DNA of 64,000 nt. It comes from Nitrospirota bacterium (GTDB lineage: Bacteria; Nitrospirota; Thermodesulfovibrionia; Thermodesulfovibrionales; Dissulfurispiraceae). Numbering within the stretch: position 1 is the first letter of the stretch; each line of letters opens with the position of its first letter. Below the pieces are notes generated by a model. It saw nothing but the letters and a program-made list of their open reading frames with translations. It had not been told where the DNA came from and did no database searches. A program made the position numbers and the translations under genes. The stretch spans positions 1-64,000 of the forward strand of contig SCQE01000012.1 of assembly GCA_004321915.1 (NCBI GenBank), written 5' to 3'. Below, piece by piece: positions 59,564 through 64,000 of the stretch.

Positions 59564-60189
59564 TGAAGTTCGCGCCGGAGGGCTACCCATTCATCGGCTT
59601 TTTCGCATTGGCTGCTTTTGCGGCTTATGCCATAGCCGGAAGCGCGGCAGCCCTTCTGTTTTTTATAGTGACCCTGTTTATGGCCTATTTCTTCAGGGAC
59701 CCCGAGAGGATTGCTCCTGAGGGCGATAATATATTCGTCTCTCCGGCGGACGGCAAGGTGATAGTCGCCCGGATAGCGCGCGAGGAGCAGCTCCTGAAAG
59801 ACGAGGCGGTCATGATAAGCATATTCATGTCTCCGCTGAATGTGCATGTGAATAGGGCGCCGTGCGACGGGACCGTGGAGCAGGTTGTGCATACCCCCGG
59901 AAGCTTTATTTCCGCGTTCAAGCCTGAGGCGTCGTTAAAGAACGAGAACATCGCCATGCTGATGAACACGAAGCTCGGAAAGGTGCTCGTAAGGCAGATT
60001 GCCGGATTTGTGGCGCGACGGGCGGTCTGCAGGGTCAGGCCCGGGGCCGAACTTAAAAAGGGCGAACGTTACGGCATGATCAAATTCAGCTCTAGGCTCG
60101 ATATCTTTTTACCGAAAGATACCGAAATAAAAGTAAAACTCGGCGATATCGTTAAGGCAGGAGAGACCGTAATTGCATACAGAAGCTGA
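59563..60189 (+). CDS. psd: Phosphatidylserine decarboxylase, short (archaeal-like) type
   Basis: 208 residues. One or two N-terminal helices (about 10-45) precede the decarboxylase core: FFRDPERIAPEGDNIFVSPADGKVI, then FMSPLNVHVNRAP, and the end MIKFSSRLDIFLP. Psd cleaves itself at a Gly-Ser bond to make the pyruvoyl cofactor. Here the site reads FSSR where the short family normally has FGSR, so the residue before the new pyruvoyl is Ser rather than Gly. It makes phosphatidylethanolamine from the product of pssA, which follows with a 17-bp overlap. Start ATG overlaps the ilvC stop by 1 bp. Confidence 0.93.
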
Positions 60190-60967
60190 ACACGAAGGCC
60201 ACAGGCACGAAAAGAAACCTAAAAAAGGCGTCTACCTTTTGCCGAACACGCTTACGCTCTGCAGCCTCTTCTGCGGTTTTTTCGCGATACTTTCGGCCAT
60301 AAACGGCCAGTATGTCAATGCGGCGTGGGCGATAGTCCTTGCCAACATATTCGACGGCCTCGACGGCTGGATAGCTAGGCTCACCAACACTACGACCAAA
60401 TTCGGGCTTGAACTCGATTCTCTGTCCGACCTTGTGGCGTTCGGCGTCGCGCCTTCCGTTATGCTGTATAAATGGGCGTTGATGCCGTTCGGAAGGCTCG
60501 GATGGGCTGCGGCCTTTTTGTTCGTGGCATGCGGGGCCTTGCGGCTTGCGCGGTTCAATATACAGACCGGGACCCCCGGTTCGAAATCGTTCAAAGGCAT
60601 GCCTATCCCCGGCGCGGCCACGGTCGTATCTTCGATCGTTATTTTTTATTACGAGTTTTGGGACGGACTGCCGGAGAGGAATATCTTTCTGCTGTCGATG
60701 ACCATTCTGCTGTCGCTGTTGATGGTCAGCACGCTGCGTTTCCATGGGGTGAAAGAGATAAACTTCAGCGAGCGCAAGCCTTTCTGGTTTCTTATAGTTT
60801 TTGTGCTTGTGCTGTTCGTGCTTCTTATCCATCCTTCGACCGCGATATTCATTTTTGCAATGCTCTATATTCTGTGGGGTATAATTGAAAATGTATATTT
60901 GATCTGGAGAAGAAGGAAACAGAAATTGGCCGGACAACATTCGATGATAGAGGAGAAAAAGACATGA
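60173..60967 (+). CDS. pssA: CDP-diacylglycerol-serine O-phosphatidyltransferase
   Basis: 264 residues, integral membrane. The CDP-alcohol phosphotransferase motif DGLDGWIARLTNTTTKFGLE, continuing to LDSLSD, holds the metal-binding aspartates. A His-rich, charged N-terminus (HTEAEHEGHRHEKK) precedes the first helix. It makes phosphatidylserine from CDP-diacylglycerol and serine; psd upstream completes phosphatidylethanolamine synthesis. The start appears to be TTG 60173, overlapping psd by 17 bp. Its stop overlaps leuA (ATGA). Confidence 0.95.
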   Translation: MHTEAEHEGHRHEKKPKKGVYLLPNTLTLCSLFCGFFAILSAINGQYVNAAWAIVLANIFDGLDGWIARLTNTTTKFGLELDSLSDLVAFGVAPSVMLYKWALMPFGRLGWAAAFLFVACGALRLARFNIQTGTPGSKSFKGMPIPGAATVVSSIVIFYYEFWDGLPERNIFLLSMTILLSLLMVSTLRFHGVKEINFSERKPFWFLIVFVLVLFVLLIHPSTAIFIFAMLYILWGIIENVYLIWRRRKQKLAGQHSMIEEKKT

Positions 60968-62472
60968 GAGTCGTAAAGATTTTCGACACCACGCTGAGGG
61001 ACGGGGAACAATCTCCGGGCGCCTCGATGAACACGGACGAGAAACTGCAGGTCGCAAAACAGCTCGTCAAGCTTGGTGTGGACATTATAGAGGCAGGGTT
61101 CCCGATAGCGTCTCCGGGCGATTTCGACGCGGTCCGGAGGATCGCAAACGAGGTCAAGGGGGCCACTATCGCCGGTCTTGCGCGCGCAAAAGAGGCGGAC
61201 ATCAGGAGCGCATACGAAGCAGTAAAAGACGCGCCTTTGAGAAGGATACACACGTTCCATTCGACATCCGACATACACCTTAAATATCAGTTCAGGGTAA
61301 GCCGCGAAGAGGCCTTGAAGCGGTCTGCCGAGATGGTCAAATTAGCGAGAAGCCTGACCGAAGATGTCGAGTTTTCGCCGATGGACGCCACTCGCACGGA
61401 AATCCCGTATCTGCTCGATGTGGTAGAGGCCGTCATCGAAGCCGGTGCGTCAACGGTGAACATACCCGATACTGTGGGCTACACGACCCCCGTGGAGTTC
61501 GGCGAGGTGATAAGGCGGATAAAAGAGAGGATCGGCGATCGGGCGGTGATATCCGTCCATTGTCACAACGACTTGGGACTTGCTGTGGCCAATTCCCTTG
61601 CGGCCATTTATAACGGCGCAGGGCAGGTTGAGTGCACCATAAACGGCATAGGAGAAAGGGCGGGCAACTGCTCTATGGAGGAGATAGTTATGTCGCTCCG
61701 CACTCGCCGCGATTTCTACAATGCGACGACAAACATAAACACTAAAGAGATAATCCGCACGAGTCGCCTTATTACTAGGATAACCGGCATGCAGGTCCAG
61801 CCGAACAAGGCCATAGTGGGCGCTAACGCGTTCGCTCATGAGTCCGGCATACATCAGGACGGGCTTTTGAAAGAGAAGATGACCTACGAGATAATCAAAC
61901 CCGAAGATATAGGCCTGAACAAAACCGAACTTGTGTTGGGCAAACATTCCGGCAGACACGCGTTCAAGACGAGGCTGACAGAGCTCGGTTACGAACTTTC
62001 TGCGGATGAAATAGAACTGGCGTTCAACAAGTTCAAGCATCTGGCCGACCAGAAAAAGAACATCTTCGACGAAGACATAGAAGCCCTTGTTTCGGAGGAA
62101 GTCTCCAAGACCCCCGAGACTTACGGCCTTGTTGACCTCTCTATATCCTGCGGCACGAGCGTAAAACCTACCGCTGCGTTGAAAATCAGGATCAACGGCG
62201 AGGTTTTGGACAAGGTCGAGCATGGGGACGGCCCTGTTGATGCTGTGTACAAGGCCATAGTGTCGGCAACAGGCACGCAGAGCAGCCTGCTGAAGTTCGA
62301 GGTCAAAAGCATCACAGGCGGCACCGACGCGCTCGGAGAGGTTGCCATATCGCTTAAAGAGGATGACAAAACCGTGCGCGGACACGGCGCGGACACCGAC
62401 ATAATAGTGGCTGCCGCCAAGGCCTACATAAACGCCCTTAACAAGCTCGCGGCAAGAAAAAAACAGTCATAG
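60964..62472 (+). CDS. leuA: 2-isopropylmalate synthase
   Basis: 502 residues. The TIM barrel begins KIFDTTLRDGEQSPGASM; SVHCHNDLGLAVANSLAA holds metal-binding His; CTINGIGERAGNCSMEEIVM and ANAFAHESGIHQDGLLK are diagnostic. The C-terminal regulatory LeuA dimer domain (about 390-500, with DAVYKAIVSATG and GHGADTDIIVAAAKAYINAL) binds leucine for feedback. It makes 2-isopropylmalate, the first step of leucine synthesis. Overlaps pssA by 4 bp; last gene of this operon. I see no T-tract terminator behind it. Confidence 0.98.
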   Translation: MRVVKIFDTTLRDGEQSPGASMNTDEKLQVAKQLVKLGVDIIEAGFPIASPGDFDAVRRIANEVKGATIAGLARAKEADIRSAYEAVKDAPLRRIHTFHSTSDIHLKYQFRVSREEALKRSAEMVKLARSLTEDVEFSPMDATRTEIPYLLDVVEAVIEAGASTVNIPDTVGYTTPVEFGEVIRRIKERIGDRAVISVHCHNDLGLAVANSLAAIYNGAGQVECTINGIGERAGNCSMEEIVMSLRTRRDFYNATTNINTKEIIRTSRLITRITGMQVQPNKAIVGANAFAHESGIHQDGLLKEKMTYEIIKPEDIGLNKTELVLGKHSGRHAFKTRLTELGYELSADEIELAFNKFKHLADQKKNIFDEDIEALVSEEVSKTPETYGLVDLSISCGTSVKPTAALKIRINGEVLDKVEHGDGPVDAVYKAIVSATGTQSSLLKFEVKSITGGTDALGEVAISLKEDDKTVRGHGADTDIIVAAAKAYINALNKLAARKKQS

Positions 62473-62796
62473 GTATCTTCCGGAAAAACGCAAGAATGTC
62501 TATATATGGCATTTTAAGATGTTCGGTTGCAAATCCGTAGAATTTTCGAGATTAAATAGTCTTTAAACGCGTCAGTTATCGATGCTCATAACCTATACCG
62601 CTCATACATAGTGATAAATATTTATCATTATGCCGAATAATATTCTCTCAGATAATAGATAATTGGGACTAAAAGCGGTATTTTATCCCAAAGACCTTGA
62701 ATCTTCAGGGGCATAAGCATATAATCTTATTAAAATGAAGGATAGATATAAAAATAAATGTTCTGCCACAAAGGAAATCCGACAAAGGAGAAAAAT
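62473..62796. other. AT-rich gap with a 16-bp palindrome
   Basis: 324 bp without a gene. The base composition drops sharply to AT-rich from about 62560. A perfect 16-bp palindrome TGATAAATATTTATCA lies at 62612-62627 and could be an operator. No tRNA, direct repeat or integrase was seen that would mark an island boundary. Confidence 0.5.
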
Positions 62797-64000
62797 ATGA
62801 GCAGATTTGAAGACATTCAGACGAAGTTAGAGAATTTAAGCCCAATACCCGTCAATATGCCAAAATTGTATCTTTTAGGTGATACCGGGGCAGGCAAAAC
62901 AACAATCGTCAGAAATATTATCGGAACGAATGCTTATAAATTTCCGTCAGTGCTACAGAAGCGCTGCACAGTCGCAGTTACCGAATATGTGCTTAGTAAA
63001 GACCTACCATACAAGGCAACGTACATATTCAAAAAGGAAGAGCAGGTAAATGAATTCGTAAAGGAAATATTGGAAATATCAATTGAAAAAGCTTATTTGA
63101 GTTTTCGCAAAAAAGAGTTGAGCCCTGTTAATGTTGCAGAGGATATCGAAGAAACTCCTGATGAACGGTTTAGACTGAAATACATTCTATCAACTGAGCA
63201 ATTAGAAGACGTTGTCAAATCAATAGTTGAATTGCTCCCAAACCTGGACAAGGCAGTAGATTCATTGAAAATCGAGCTTCAAAGTAAGGAGGAAGAGATA
63301 GGGGTAGTTGTTGACCTCGCGTTGGAGCAAAATGAGGAAATAAAGGAAATATTAGACAAGATAAAAGCCAAAATACTTGACTGTATAAAAAACAAAGTGT
63401 CAGAACTGTGTGAAGGGTTCACACTATTTTCTGACGATGATTTCTATCAACATTCCTCTACTGACATTGAAAATTTTGTAGAACAAGCGAAGAAACTTCT
63501 TTCCAGCGGGAAAAACTCCATTTCTCCGGTTGTGGAATATGCAAGACTTCAGGGCAATCTTTTGGCAGACTGGTTGCCAGCAGACACCGAGCTTGTAATA
63601 ATTGATGGGGAAGGTATCGGGCACGACACGCGGGAAGCGAGCAGGCTTTCAGCACGGCATTTGGATTATTTCCACTTTGCGGATTTTATTGGCTTGGTGG
63701 AGGAATGCAAGAAACCATTTGCATCCGGCGGGAAGAGTGCAATCGATGGAATTGTAAGAAACGGTTATTCAGAGAAATTTAATCTAATTTTCGCGAAGCT
63801 GGATGAAGTAGAAGTTGGAGACGATGTAGGTGCAAACCGTGAAGAAAAAGTCAGGGCTGTAAAGAAAGGCTTTGCGAATGTTATAAATGCCTTAAAAGAA
63901 GACGGTGTTGAAATTAGTATAGGAAATGACCACTTATATTATCTTTCAAACATGAAAGACAAGGAAACAAATGCAGAGAGCATATCGGAAATTGATAGGC
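62797..64000 (+). CDS. Large P-loop (GTPase-like) protein, truncated by window end
   Basis: At least 401 residues; open from ATG 62797 (AAAGGAG 7 bp upstream) to the window end. Walker A is GDTGAGKTT (28-36). A coiled-coil-rich insert (about 80-240) separates it from IIDGEGIGHD (268-277), a DxxG-like motif. A possible NKxD counterpart reads FAKLDE. This order fits a dynamin/septin-like or GTPase-type defence protein, but I cannot assign a family. Codons are clearly AT-richer (many AAA, ATA, GAA) than in the preceding operon, suggesting acquisition by transfer. Confidence 0.7.
   Translation, partial: MSRFEDIQTKLENLSPIPVNMPKLYLLGDTGAGKTTIVRNIIGTNAYKFPSVLQKRCTVAVTEYVLSKDLPYKATYIFKKEEQVNEFVKEILEISIEKAYLSFRKKELSPVNVAEDIEETPDERFRLKYILSTEQLEDVVKSIVELLPNLDKAVDSLKIELQSKEEEIGVVVDLALEQNEEIKEILDKIKAKILDCIKNKVSELCEGFTLFSDDDFYQHSSTDIENFVEQAKKLLSSGKNSISPVVEYARLQGNLLADWLPADTELVIIDGEGIGHDTREASRLSARHLDYFHFADFIGLVEECKKPFASGGKSAIDGIVRNGYSEKFNLIFAKLDEVEVGDDVGANREEKVRAVKKGFANVINALKEDGVEISIGNDHLYYLSNMKDKETNAESISEIDR

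Overview
The window reads as a chromosome segment of an anaerobic or microaerobic bacterium with a Gram-negative-type envelope. My best guess is Nitrospirota (Thermodesulfovibrionia-like) or a deltaproteobacterial relative. The basis is indirect: a membrane-anchored multiheme cytochrome c, a DUF1858 CxxC protein, a NosR/NapH-like flavo-ferredoxin membrane protein, abundant two-component and c-di-GMP signalling, the gene order ilvC-psd-pssA-leuA, and a PyrR-controlled pyr operon. No 16S rRNA gene or other decisive marker is present. Most of the window has moderately GC-rich, tightly packed genes with 1-17 bp overlaps. The last gene (from 62797) is clearly more AT-rich.

Layout. 1-3146: tail of an unknown gene, then an NtrC-type regulator and its sensor kinase. 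3227-9547: a co-directional cluster of a NitT/TauT-type ABC importer, a membrane protein with a degenerate spermidine-synthase domain, an FMN-binding/4Fe-4S membrane protein and a 66-residue membrane protein; together they look like an uncharacterised transport/redox unit. 9611-13518: a small HTH protein, an oligopeptide-binding lipoprotein, secG, tpiA, then a three-gene group of a DUF1858 protein, a 42-residue zinc-ribbon protein and a miniature heme-copper-oxidase-I-like protein. 13563-21061: initiator tRNA-Met, a surface-adhesin-E-like protein, a hybrid kinase with its PhnD-like binding protein, a receiver/ATPase protein lacking the phospho-acceptor His, a broken kinase fragment and a PilZ/HD-GYP protein. 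21218-27579: HU, an OsmC-like protein, and the heat-shock operon hrcA-grpE-dnaK-dnaJ-rsmE behind a CIRCE operator.

27675-39803 is a defence island on the minus strand: a type I restriction-modification operon (half-size HsdS, HsdM, full HsdS, four-helix-bundle protein, HsdR, YgjP-like metallopeptidase). Between hsdM and hsdS sit RhuM, a patatin-like phospholipase (CapV) and a CD-NTase, i.e. a type I CBASS module. A near-consensus promoter drives the whole island. A second promoter, a 16-bp palindrome and an intrinsic terminator lie exactly at the junction in front of the inserted module. This is the most striking arrangement in the window.

39879-49936: ornithine-type decarboxylase and spermidine synthase (polyamine operon), a radical SAM DNA-repair-associated protein, a macrodomain protein, tRNA-Thr, an IS21-like end remnant, a flavoprotein, the multiheme cytochrome, a RodZ-like protein and a FabF-type ketosynthase. 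49936-62472: an OxlT-type MFS transporter; the pyr operon (PyrR-binding loop, attenuator, pyrR, pyrB, pyrC, a TPR membrane protein, carA with an in-frame heptamer-repeat insertion); an EamA transporter; and ilvC-psd-pssA-leuA. 62797 to the end: a truncated large P-loop protein of probable accessory origin.

Recurring theme: at least four genes (sensor kinase at 3146, tpiA, rodZ-like, fabF-like) have a -10-like hexamer only 7-10 bp before the start codon and no Shine-Dalgarno sequence, which suggests leaderless transcripts.
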